Positions 7,063 through 16,064 of a DNA stretch of 30,474 nucleotides are shown piece after piece. The stretch is from contig JBEKEM010000016.1 in assembly GCA_050013835.1 (NCBI GenBank), positions 1 to 30,474 on the forward strand, written 5' to 3'. The stretch is from Bog-793 sp050013835 (GTDB lineage Bacteria > Actinomycetota > Acidimicrobiia > Acidimicrobiales > Bog-793). The position numbers were made by a program, and so were the translations under genes. A model generated the notes under the pieces. That model was not told where the DNA came from, ran no database searches, and saw only the letters and a program-made list of their open reading frames with translations. Numbering within the stretch: the first letter of the stretch is position 1; the number at the start of each line of letters is the position of its first letter.

Positions 7063-8469
7063 TCAGCCGAGCGCATCCGGCGCCGCGAAGTGCCCGGCGA
7101 TCGCCGTCGCCGCGGCGACGGCCGGCGACACGAGGTGCGTCCTGCCGCCCGGGCCCTGGCGCCCCTCGAAGTTCCTGTTCGACGTCGACGCGCACCGCTC
7201 GCCCGGGGCGAGCACGTCGGGGTTCATGCCCAGACACATCGAGCATCCCGGCTCGCGCCACTCGAATCCGGCGTCGCGAAAGACTCGGTCGATTCCCTCA
7301 GACTCGGCCTGTTCCTTCACGCGGTGCGATCCGGGCACGACGAGCGCCCGCACGCCGGTCCGCACGAGCCTGCCGGCGACGACCCCGGCGGCCGCGCGCA
7401 GGTCCTCGATCCGCGAGTTCGTACAGGAGCCGATGAACACCGCGTCGACCGGGATGTCGGCCATCGGCGTGCCGGGAGTGAGGCCCATGTAGGCGAGCGC
7501 CCGGGCGGCGGATTCACGGTCGGCGGGTTCCCTGAACGAGTCGGGGTCCGGCACGACCCCGTCGATGGGCACGACCTGGGAGGGGTTCGTCCCCCAGGTG
7601 ACGCTGGGACGGATCGCCGAGCCGTCGATCTGGACGACTCGGTCGAAGGCGGCGCCGGCGTCGGTCGCGAGCGCCCGCCAGGCCCCGAGGGCGCGCTCCC
7701 AGTCGGCTCCCCGCGGGGCGAAACGGCGGCCCTCAACGTAGGCGAACGTCGTGTCGTCGGGGGCGACCATCCCGGCCCGCGCTCCGGCCTCGATCGACAT
7801 GTTGCAGAGGGTCATCCGCCCTTCCATCGACAGCCCCTCGACGACGCTGCCGCGGTACTCGATGACGTGGCCGACACCGCCGGAGGTGCCGAGCGCGGCC
7901 ATGACCGCCAGTGCGACGTCTTTCGCCGTGGCGCCGCCGGCGAGGGTGCCGTCGATCACGACCGCGAGGAGCTTCGGCCGCCTCTGCTGCAGCGTCTGCG
8001 TGGCGAGCACGTGCTCGACCTCGGAAGTGCCGATCCCGAAGGCGAGGGCGCCGAAGGCGCCGTGGGTCGCGGTGTGGCTGTCGCCGCAGACGATCGTTAT
8101 CCCCGGCAGGGTGAGGCCCAGCTCGGGGCCGATAACGTGCACGATCCCCTGGTCGGCGTCGCCCATCGGGTAGAGCGTGACGCCGAACTCGGCGCAGTTG
8201 GCCGCCAGGGCGGCTAGCTGACGCCGGGAGATCGGGTCGGCCACGGGGCGGTCGACGTCCGTCGTCGGGACGTTGTGGTCGGCCGTCGCGACCGTAAGGT
8301 CCGGGCGGCGCACGCCGCGACCCGCGAGGCGCAGGCCGTCGAACGCCTGCGGCGAGGTGACCTCGTGGATGAGGTGGAGGTCGATGTACAAAAGGTCCGG
8401 CTCGTCACCGCCGCCGCGCCAGGCGACGTGGTCATCCCAGACCTTCTGCGAGAGGGTGCGCGGTGTCAT
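7063..8469 (-). CDS. leuC: 3-isopropylmalate dehydratase, large subunit
   Basis: A 468-residue aconitase-superfamily subunit carrying the 4Fe-4S cluster. Cluster ligands are visible as C349 in GSCTNSR and C409/C412 in GCSMCLGMN, close to the usual positions in LeuC. Other conserved parts are DLHLIHEVTSPQAF, TADHNVPT, CGDSHTATHGAFGA and GTSEVEHVLATQT. The ATG start is 7 bases after the greA stop codon, and the bases between (CGCCCCC) contain no ribosome binding site, so translation is probably coupled to greA. leuD follows after 31 bases. Confidence 0.97.
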   Translation of the reverse strand: MTPRTLSQKVWDDHVAWRGGGDEPDLLYIDLHLIHEVTSPQAFDGLRLAGRGVRRPDLTVATADHNVPTTDVDRPVADPISRRQLAALAANCAEFGVTLYPMGDADQGIVHVIGPELGLTLPGITIVCGDSHTATHGAFGALAFGIGTSEVEHVLATQTLQQRRPKLLAVVIDGTLAGGATAKDVALAVMAALGTSGGVGHVIEYRGSVVEGLSMEGRMTLCNMSIEAGARAGMVAPDDTTFAYVEGRRFAPRGADWERALGAWRALATDAGAAFDRVVQIDGSAIRPSVTWGTNPSQVVPIDGVVPDPDSFREPADRESAARALAYMGLTPGTPMADIPVDAVFIGSCTNSRIEDLRAAAGVVAGRLVRTGVRALVVPGSHRVKEQAESEGIDRVFRDAGFEWREPGCSMCLGMNPDVLAPGERCASTSNRNFEGRQGPGGRTHLVSPAVAAATAIAGHFAAPDALG

Positions 8470-8476
8470 GGGGGCG

Positions 8477-8950
8477 TCAGTCGACCGTGACGACCTCGAC
8501 CTCGAGCCGGCCGTTCGGTGCCTCGTAGGTGATGTGTTCCCCCGCGCGGTGTCCGAGGAGGGCCCTCCCGAGCGGCGATCCGATCGAGATCACGGCGACG
8601 TCGTCGCGGCGCTCCTCGATCGAGCCGAGGAGGAAGCGTTCGACGTCCTCATTGTTCCCGTACCGGATGCCAACGATCGAGCCGGCGGCCACCCCGTCAC
8701 CGGCCGGCGCGGCGCCGACGATGACGGCGGAGCTAAGCATCTGCTGGAGCTGGCGGATCCGGGACTCCATCTTGCCCTGGGCGTCCTTGGCGGCGTGGTA
8801 GTCGCCGTTCTCCGAGAGGTCGCCGAGGGCGCGCGCCGCCTCGATCGCCCGCGCGATCTCGATCCGGCCCCGCGTCGTCAGGTCGTCGAGCTCCTCGACG
8901 AGTCGGGCGTGCGTTTCGGCGGAAAGGTGAGTCTCGTGCGCGTCGGTCAC
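8477..8950 (-). CDS. greA: Transcription elongation factor GreA
   Basis: 157 residues. GreA rescues backtracked RNA polymerase by stimulating transcript cleavage. The N-terminal coiled coil carries GDLSENGDYHAAKDAQ, the tip motif with the acidic pair (D and E of GDLSEN) that reaches the polymerase active site. The usual AE is GD here, a mild change. The C-terminal FKBP-like domain includes GSPLGRALLGHRAGEHI. GTG 8950 is chosen because it gives the usual GreA length and a -10 hexamer ends 7 bases before it, which suggests a leaderless mRNA. It is the first gene of a unit with leuC and leuD, an uncommon neighbourhood. Confidence 0.95.
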   Translation of the reverse strand: MTDAHETHLSAETHARLVEELDDLTTRGRIEIARAIEAARALGDLSENGDYHAAKDAQGKMESRIRQLQQMLSSAVIVGAAPAGDGVAAGSIVGIRYGNNEDVERFLLGSIEERRDDVAVISIGSPLGRALLGHRAGEHITYEAPNGRLEVEVVTVD

Positions 8951-8957
8951 TGGTTCG

Positions 8958-8987
8958 AGGATACCGGCTCGGACACCTCCGTCTCGA
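8958..8987 (-). promoter_or_regulatory. Likely leaderless promoter of greA-leuC-leuD
   Basis: On the minus strand, TCGAGA (8987-8982), an 18-base spacer and TATCCT (8963-8958) stand 7 bases before the GTG of greA. That places the transcription start at the start codon. The -35 is weak (four of six bases of TTGACA). No other promoter is obvious before leuC, so this one may drive all three genes. Confidence 0.45.
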
Positions 8988-9030
8988 ATGCTGCGGACGG
9001 GCAGGGCCGGTTTGCGGTGAACGCTGCAAA

Positions 9031-9059
9031 TTGACCGTATGCGCATGGCCCGTCAGACT
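9031..9059 (+). promoter_or_regulatory. Promoter of leuB-ilvE
   Basis: TTGACC (9031-9036), a 17-base spacer and CAGACT (9054-9059), almost identical in boxes and spacing to the leuA promoter at 3784-3812. The predicted start is around 9066-9069, giving a 5' leader of about 150 bases before leuB. It is divergent from the greA promoter, with about 43 bases between the two -35 boxes. Confidence 0.55.
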
Positions 9060-9068
9060 TGTCGTGTC

Positions 9069-9220
9069 ATGGCGGTCGGGCCACGGGCCGCCGCCGGCTA
9101 GGTGGGTGCCCGACCCGAGTGCGCCTTCTTGTCCATTCCGTGGAGGGCGTTTACGTCGATGGCCGCCAACCTGGCGGATCCCCACCGACGATCGGTTCGG
9201 ACGATCGGAGTCGAGAGGTC
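9069..9220 (+). promoter_or_regulatory. Structured 5' leader of leuB with mini-ORF and repeats
   Basis: This stretch lies between the promoter and leuB. It starts with a 10-codon frame, MAVGPRAAAG (9069-9101), which would be leaderless. That frame lies in a potential hairpin whose arms are GGTCGGGC (9074-9081) and GCCCGACC (9108-9115), 8 bp. Just before leuB, GACGATCGG occurs twice (9187-9195 and 9200-9208, period 13). The CGATCG cores can pair with each other, partly covering the GGAG (9207-9210) that is the likeliest ribosome binding site. The peptide has no Leu codons, so leucine attenuation like that of leuA is not supported. No intrinsic terminator is seen. Confidence 0.35.
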
Positions 9221-10246
9221 TTGGGCGCTTTCAACGTCGCAGTGATCGCCGGGGACGGCATCGGACCCGATGTCGTCGCCGAGGCGCTGAAGGTCGTCGC
9301 GGCCGCCGGCGTGCGTTGCTCGACGACGGAATACGACCTCGGCGCGGATCGCTACGTCCGGACCGGCGAGACGCTTCCCGACAGCGTGCTCGAGGAGCTG
9401 CGCCGCCAGGACGCGATTCTGCTCGGTGCGGTAGGCCCCCCAGTCGGATCGACCGACGTGCCCGCGGGGGCGCTCGAACGGGGGCTGCTGCTCCGGTTGC
9501 GGTTCGAGCTCGATCTCTACGTCAACCTCCGCCCCTGCAACGGCGTCCCCGGCGCGATCGCGCCCGACGCCGATATCTGCATCGTCCGGGAGAACACCGA
9601 GGGTCCCTATGCCGGAGAGGGGGGCCTGTTGCGTAAGGGCACGCCGTGGGAGGTCGCGACCCAGGGCTCCGTGAACACCCGTCACGGGGTCGAGCGTTGC
9701 GTGCGCTTCGCCTTCGCACTCGCCCAGACCCGCTGCCGACACCACGTCACCCTCGTGCACAAGACGAACGTGCTGACCTACGCGGGTGACCTGTGGAACC
9801 GCGTCGTCAACGAGGTCGCCACCGAGTTCCCGGGGATCTCGACGGCGTACCACCACGTCGACGCGGCCTGCATCTACCTCGCAACCGAACCCGGCCGCTA
9901 CGACGTCATCGTCACCGACAACCTGTTCGGCGACATCCTGAGCGACCTCGCCGGCGCGGTGACGGGGGGTATCGGGCTGGCGGCCTCCGCCAACCTCAAT
10001 CCCGAGCGCACCGGACCGTCGCTTTTCGAGCCGGTCCACGGGGCGGCCCACGACATCGTGGGCACCGGGAGGGCGAACCCGCTAGCCGCCATTAGGTCCG
10101 CCGCGATGATGGTGGAGTTCCTCGGCGAGCACGAGGCGGGGGCGAGGATCACCAAGGCGGTGCTGGACGTGCAGTCCGAGATGGCGGCACGTGGTTCACC
10201 GATGACAACGGCGTCGATCGGCGACGCCGTCGCAGAAAGGTTGTAA
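9221..10246 (+). CDS. leuB: 3-isopropylmalate dehydrogenase
   Basis: A 341-residue NAD-dependent enzyme that oxidises and decarboxylates 3-isopropylmalate to 2-ketoisocaproate. Conserved parts are AVIAGDGIGPDVV at the N-terminus, LRFELDLYVNLRP, IVRENTEGPYAGEGG, the HKTNVL motif with the catalytic Lys, the metal-binding DNLFGDILSDLAG, and EPVHGAAHDIVGTG. TTG 9221 is chosen because it places the start 6 codons before AVIAGDGIG, as is typical. GGAG at 9207-9210 is the nearest ribosome binding site and is rather far (10 bases). The frame extends upstream to 9059 without family similarity. It is followed after 2 bases by ilvE, so the two are one operon. Confidence 0.95.
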   Translation: MGAFNVAVIAGDGIGPDVVAEALKVVAAAGVRCSTTEYDLGADRYVRTGETLPDSVLEELRRQDAILLGAVGPPVGSTDVPAGALERGLLLRLRFELDLYVNLRPCNGVPGAIAPDADICIVRENTEGPYAGEGGLLRKGTPWEVATQGSVNTRHGVERCVRFAFALAQTRCRHHVTLVHKTNVLTYAGDLWNRVVNEVATEFPGISTAYHHVDAACIYLATEPGRYDVIVTDNLFGDILSDLAGAVTGGIGLAASANLNPERTGPSLFEPVHGAAHDIVGTGRANPLAAIRSAAMMVEFLGEHEAGARITKAVLDVQSEMAARGSPMTTASIGDAVAERL

Positions 10247-10248
10247 CG

Positions 10249-11175
10249 ATGCCATTTTCTCCGACCGAGAAGATCTGGATGGACGGTGAGCTCGTCGACT
10301 GGGCCGACGCGCAGATCCACGTCCTCACCCACTCGCTGCACTACGGGACCGCGGTGTTCGAGGGCATTCGCGCCTACGCGACGGCGAGCGGTCCGGCCAT
10401 CTTCCGCCTCGGTGAGCACGTCTCCCGGTTCGACCGTTCGGCCCGCACGCTCATGATGAAGCTGCCGTTCAGCGAGGCGGAGATCCTCGAGGCGATCAGG
10501 ACGACGGTGCGGTCGACCGGTCTCGACGCCTGCTACATCAGGCCCATCGCCTACTACGGCTACGGGGACCTCGGCATCAGCCCGCTCACCTGCGAGGTCC
10601 ACGTCGCCGTCGCCGCCTGGCCCTGGGCCGCCTACCTCGGCGACGAGGCGATCGCCAAGGGCGCCCGGGTGAAGGTCAGCTCCTGGGCGCGCAACGACCC
10701 GCGCTCGGTGCCGGCCGGGGCCAAGGCGACCGGCTCGTACATCAACTCGTCGCTCGCCAAGGTCGAGGCGTTGCTGGCCGGCTACGAGGAGGCGGTGATG
10801 TGCACGACGGACGGTTTCCTGTCGGAGTGCACCGGCGAGAACCTGTTCCTCGTCCGCAACGGACGGCTGCTCACCCCCGACCCCTCGGCGTCGGTCGCCC
10901 TCGAGGGGGTCACCGCGGAGTCGGTGATGACGATCGCCCGCGACCTCGGCTTCGACGTCGCCGAGGAGTTGTTGCGCCGCACCGACCTGTACATCGCCGA
11001 TGAGGCCTTCCTCACAGGGACTGCGGCGGAGATCGTGCCCATCTCCTCGGTCGATGACCGGACGATCGGCGACGGAGGCCCCGGGCCGATGACTCGGGCG
11101 ATCCAGGAGGTCTTTTTCAAGACCGTGCGGGGCGAGGTCGAGCAGTACAAGGATTGGCTCGACTACGTCAACTGA
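10249..11175 (+). CDS. ilvE: Branched-chain amino acid aminotransferase
   Basis: A 308-residue PLP-dependent class IV aminotransferase, the last step to leucine, isoleucine and valine. The PLP lysine is K159 in GAKATGSY. Other conserved parts are HSLHYGTAVFEGIRAY, YIRPIAYYGYG, ECTGENLF and the cofactor-phosphate loop near LTGTAAEI. The C-terminal KDWLDYVN is typical of IlvE. The ATG is 2 bases after the leuB stop, with its ribosome binding site (AAAGG) inside the end of leuB, showing a translationally coupled leuB-ilvE pair. Confidence 0.96.
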   Translation: MPFSPTEKIWMDGELVDWADAQIHVLTHSLHYGTAVFEGIRAYATASGPAIFRLGEHVSRFDRSARTLMMKLPFSEAEILEAIRTTVRSTGLDACYIRPIAYYGYGDLGISPLTCEVHVAVAAWPWAAYLGDEAIAKGARVKVSSWARNDPRSVPAGAKATGSYINSSLAKVEALLAGYEEAVMCTTDGFLSECTGENLFLVRNGRLLTPDPSASVALEGVTAESVMTIARDLGFDVAEELLRRTDLYIADEAFLTGTAAEIVPISSVDDRTIGDGGPGPMTRAIQEVFFKTVRGEVEQYKDWLDYVN

Positions 11176-11220
11176 CCCGGCCCCGACGGAGCCGGACGAG
11201 AGACCGGGGACGAGCACGCC

Positions 11221-11730
11221 GTGACCCAGCCGAAGTTCGCCCCCATCGCCATCGAGGACGAGGTCCGGCCGGCGAGCCGGCTCGGCCCCCCGGCGGGCTG
11301 GACGGCGAACCGGCCGGCCGATTTCCGCCCCGGGCCACCCCCGTCGGGCCGGGGCACGGGCACGGCCGGTCCCGACCAGGGTTACGCCCTGCTGCTGGCC
11401 GGGCGTTTCGCCGATCGGCTCGTGCTCGCTGCCGGGGAGCGGCGTGAGGATGTGCTCGCGGGGGCGGCCGGGATCGCGCTGCGGCGCGCGAGCTTGTTCG
11501 GCCGGGCGCCGATGGCCGGCGACCTCGAGGTGGCGCTCGCCCTCTTCGGCTTCCTCGCGCCCGCCCCGCCCGATCTCGTCGGGTACCGCCGGAGGCTGTT
11601 CGCCGAGGCCGGCCACGACTACTGGGCCCAGCGCGGACTCGTCCAGCTGATCCCGGAATCGTCGCTGAGAAAAGGACCCGCCGAGCTGGCCGCGGCGGCG
11701 GGGAATTGGCGGGCGCTCGTCGGGGGTTGA
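11221..11730 (+). CDS. Uncharacterised 169-residue protein downstream of ilvE
   Basis: Starts with GTG 45 bases after ilvE and reads the same way. The first 55 residues are Pro/Arg-rich (PPAGWTANRPADFRPGPPP) and probably extended. The rest is Ala/Leu/Arg-rich and helical, with a hydrophobic patch around LALFGFLAPAPP and a YRRRLF motif. There is no signal peptide or clear membrane segment. Codon use and GC content match its neighbours, and the frame is open for the whole length, so it is probably a real gene. I do not recognise a family. Co-transcription with leuB-ilvE is possible, but a link to amino acid synthesis is not shown. Confidence 0.65.
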   Translation: MTQPKFAPIAIEDEVRPASRLGPPAGWTANRPADFRPGPPPSGRGTGTAGPDQGYALLLAGRFADRLVLAAGERREDVLAGAAGIALRRASLFGRAPMAGDLEVALALFGFLAPAPPDLVGYRRRLFAEAGHDYWAQRGLVQLIPESSLRKGPAELAAAAGNWRALVGG

Positions 11731-11769
11731 ATCCGTTGGGCGGAGTGAAGGCCGGCGGAAGGGGGATCT

Positions 11770-12756
11770 GTGACGGGAGTTGCCGAGGAGGCGGTCGCGG
11801 TCCGGTCACCGGCTGGGGCGGCGGGACCGCCGCTCCGCGTCGCCGATCTCGGGGTCGCGACGGTGCGCCCCCACACGACGCGCCTCAGCCAGGTCGTGAC
11901 ACTGGTTGCCGTCATCGTGCCGCCCGCGGGGATCCTGTCGGCGGCGGGCGTGCTCTGGGGGGTCGCCTTCCGGCCGCTCGATCTCGTCCTCTTCCTCGTT
12001 TTCTACGTGCTCACCGGTCTCGGCATCACCGTCGGCTACCACCGCCTCTTTGCCCACCGCTCGTTCGAGGCTGTCCAGCCCGTCCGAATCGCCCTCGCCG
12101 TGCTGGGCGCGATGACGCTGCAGGGGCCGCTCACCCAGTGGGTGACCGACCACCGCAAGCACCACGCCCGCTCCGATGCCGAGGGCGACCCCCACTCGCC
12201 CCACCTGTCCGGTGGCGGCTTCGTCGGCACGGTGAAGGGCCTCATCCACGCCCACGTCGGTTGGCTGTTCACGACGAAGGGCATGGAACGGGGCGACATC
12301 TACGGGCGTGACCTCTACGACGACCGGAAGATCCAGGTCGTCGACCGGCTCTATCTGGTCTGGGTGGCGCTCTCCGTCGGGCTGCCCTTCGCCATCGGCT
12401 TCGCCGTGACGGGGAGCGTGGGGCGGGGCCTCGAGGCGATGGTGTGGGCGGGGCTGATCCGGATCTTCGCGTTTGAGCACGCCACGTTCGCCGTGAACTC
12501 CATCTGCCACACGTTTGGCTCCCGCAGGTATGACGCTCGCGACGAGAGCACGAACAACTGGGTCGTGGCGGCGCTCACCATGGGCGAGGGCTGGCACAAC
12601 AACCACCACGCCTTCCCGCGTTCGGCTCGCCACGGCCTCGAGCGTGGCGAGATCGACGTCTCCTGGCTCGTCATCCGGGGGCTCCAACGCCTCCGGGTGG
12701 CGTCGATGGTCCGCCTGCCGACGCCAGCGCAGCGGAACCGGGTGGCGAGGGCCTAA
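11770..12756 (+). CDS. Membrane acyl-CoA (delta-9 type) fatty acid desaturase
   Basis: A 328-residue integral membrane di-iron desaturase. It has the three His boxes of the stearoyl-CoA desaturase family: HRLFAH (after VGYH), HRKHH, and HNNHH preceded by GEGW. Hydrophobic segments flank them at about residues 40-90 and 195-235. The expected reaction is oxygen-dependent insertion of a cis double bond into a C16-C18 acyl-CoA, at the membrane. GTG 11770 follows AAGGGGGA with a 3-base gap. The stop codon overlaps that of the cyclopropane synthase on the opposite strand (CTAA, 12753-12756). Products of the first enzyme are substrates of the second, so the pairing makes metabolic sense. Confidence 0.93.
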   Translation: MTGVAEEAVAVRSPAGAAGPPLRVADLGVATVRPHTTRLSQVVTLVAVIVPPAGILSAAGVLWGVAFRPLDLVLFLVFYVLTGLGITVGYHRLFAHRSFEAVQPVRIALAVLGAMTLQGPLTQWVTDHRKHHARSDAEGDPHSPHLSGGGFVGTVKGLIHAHVGWLFTTKGMERGDIYGRDLYDDRKIQVVDRLYLVWVALSVGLPFAIGFAVTGSVGRGLEAMVWAGLIRIFAFEHATFAVNSICHTFGSRRYDARDESTNNWVVAALTMGEGWHNNHHAFPRSARHGLERGEIDVSWLVIRGLQRLRVASMVRLPTPAQRNRVARA

Positions 12757-14090
12757 CGCGGCGGGGGGACGAGGCCGGCCTCGCGCCAGCCCGACCGGGC
12801 GAAGAGGCACTGGACGTCCGAGACGTGCCTCTCGGCAAAGGCTGCCTCGCAGTAGCACAGGTAGAAGTCGAAGAGCAGGTGGAAGGTCTCGTCGAGGCCG
12901 AGGGCGGCGAGCTCGCCGGCGTGGGCCTCCAGTCCCGCCCGCCAGCGGCGCAGCGTCTCGGCGTAGTGCGGCCCGATGTCGTCGAGGGCGATGAGCTCGA
13001 GGTCGGTTCTTTGCGCCGTCGTCTCGAGGATCGCCGCGACCGAAGGCAGGCAGCCGCCCGGGAAGATGTAGCGCTTGATGAAGTCCCGGCTCTGTCTGGC
13101 GCGGGCGAAATACCGGTCGGGGATGGTGATCGCCTGCAGCGCCATTAGCCCCCCCGGTGCGAGGAGCCGTGCGCACGTCGAGAAGAACCTGGGGTACTGG
13201 CGCCAGTCGACGGCCTCGATCATCTCGATCGAGGCGAGCTTGTCGTAGGTGCCCTCGAGGTCTCGGTAATCGCGTTGGAGCACGGTCACCCGGCCGGCGA
13301 GGCCCTCCCGGGAGACCCGCTCTGTGGCGAGCTCGAACTGGTGGTCCGAGAGCGTTGTCGTCGTGACCCGGCAGCTGTAGACACGGGCCGCGTGGAGGGC
13401 GAAACTGCCCCACCCGGTGCCGATCTCCAGGACGCGGTCCGAGGGGCGGAGCTGCAGCTTGCGGCACAGCCGGTCGAGCTTGGCGACCTGGGCATCGGCG
13501 AGGGAAGCCCCCGGGGGGTCGAACAGCGCGCACGAGTAGGTCATCGTCTCGTCAAGGAAGAGCGAGAAGAAGTCGTTGCCGAGGTCGTAGTGGGCGCGGA
13601 TGTTGCGTCGGTCGGCGTCGTGCCGCCCGAGTCGCTCGAGGAACCGGACGCGTGCCCACAGCACGGGCGCAAGGAGCACGTGGACGAGATGCTGGGCGCG
13701 CTCGGTCCGGTCGACGTTGCGGATCATCACCCGGACCGCCGTCACCAGGTCGTCGAGGTCGTCGACAGTCCACCAGCCCGAGAAGAAGGAGCGCCCGAGG
13801 CCGCTGCTCCCCCCGGTGGCGACGGCGCTCCAGGCCGCCGGGGAGCGAACGGTGATCTCAGGGACGGCGAGGCCCTCCGCGGGCTGGCCGAACACCCGGC
13901 GCCGGCCGTTTTCGGTGATGGCGAGGGCGCCGTCGTGCAGCGAGCCGAGGAGGCGGAGGATGACCGCTCGGGCCAGACGGTTCCGGAGGCGGCGCGGGGA
14001 TGCGGTCCTTGGTTTCCGGGGGACGATCGTCGGCCCGGGTCGCGCCTCGCCGGACGGGCCGGCGGGCGACACGTCAGCGGTGCTTGCCAT
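12753..14090 (-). CDS. cfa: Cyclopropane-fatty-acyl-phospholipid synthase family methyltransferase
   Basis: A 445-residue SAM-dependent lipid methyltransferase acting on unsaturated acyl chains of membrane phospholipids. The N-terminal lipid-binding part (1-150) precedes the signature NIRAHYDLGNDFFSLFLD, then TYSCALF, the SAM-binding VLEIGTGWGSFALHAA, LSDHQFELA, and SIEMIEAV. It could make cyclopropane or methyl-branched products; which one is not readable here. ATG 14090 is chosen because a TTGACG-18-CTAGGT promoter ends 6 bases before it. An upstream TTG at 14126 would lie inside that promoter. The gene converges with the desaturase through overlapping stops. Confidence 0.92.
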   Translation of the reverse strand: MASTADVSPAGPSGEARPGPTIVPRKPRTASPRRLRNRLARAVILRLLGSLHDGALAITENGRRRVFGQPAEGLAVPEITVRSPAAWSAVATGGSSGLGRSFFSGWWTVDDLDDLVTAVRVMIRNVDRTERAQHLVHVLLAPVLWARVRFLERLGRHDADRRNIRAHYDLGNDFFSLFLDETMTYSCALFDPPGASLADAQVAKLDRLCRKLQLRPSDRVLEIGTGWGSFALHAARVYSCRVTTTTLSDHQFELATERVSREGLAGRVTVLQRDYRDLEGTYDKLASIEMIEAVDWRQYPRFFSTCARLLAPGGLMALQAITIPDRYFARARQSRDFIKRYIFPGGCLPSVAAILETTAQRTDLELIALDDIGPHYAETLRRWRAGLEAHAGELAALGLDETFHLLFDFYLCYCEAAFAERHVSDVQCLFARSGWREAGLVPPPR

Positions 14091-14096
14091 TCGACA

Positions 14097-14126
14097 ACCT
14101 AGGCACCGCCCGCACCGGATCGTCAA
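14097..14126 (-). promoter_or_regulatory. Leaderless promoter of cfa
   Basis: Minus strand TTGACG (14126-14121), an 18-base spacer and CTAGGT (14102-14097, or TAGGTT one base further), with 6 bases to the ATG at 14090. The predicted start lies at the start codon and no ribosome binding site is present, so the message is probably leaderless. Confidence 0.55.
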
Positions 14127-14259
14127 GGGCGAGTCCGGGTGGCAGGGCGCCCGGAGGCGTCAATCGGTCGGCGCGATCGGCGCGATGCTGGTTGGCCTGG
14201 GGCGTGGGCGCTCCGTTGAGCGCCGCATGCACGGATTCGATCCCTTAAGACTCGCGCCG

Positions 14260-15861
<1,602 letters not shown>

Positions 15862-16064
15862 AACCCGCGACGGGTCCGGGCCGAGCGAGGACCGGAAGGC
15901 TGTGCCGCTAACGTTGATTGTTGCCCGGGCGGACAGGTTCACAGGAACTTCCCAGGCAGGACCCAGACGGATCCGAGACGCCGCCTCCATGCTCGATGGT
16001 GCAAGGGAAACCCGACGGCGCGCCACGCCGGTGACCCGAGTGGAGAAGCGAGGAACGAGGACCG

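Noticed and set aside
9040..9101. Longer Leu-poor mini-ORF starting ATG 9040 as a leader peptide
   Set aside because: The start lies upstream of the predicted transcript start, and the frame contains no Leu codons, so it cannot sense leucine.
9059..9220. In-frame N-terminal extension of leuB from 9059
   Set aside because: It has no similarity to IPMDH N-termini, begins inside the promoter -10, and lacks a ribosome binding site. The family start fits TTG 9221.
13600..14259. Long open frame upstream of the ABC-F gene in the same frame
   Set aside because: It is antisense to cfa and shows only Arg/Ser-rich shadow composition. The ABC-F homology starts at 14260.
15862..16064. Possible tRNA or small RNA in the gap before the HtrA-type gene
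   Set aside because: No cloverleaf, terminator or conserved RNA pattern could be recognised.
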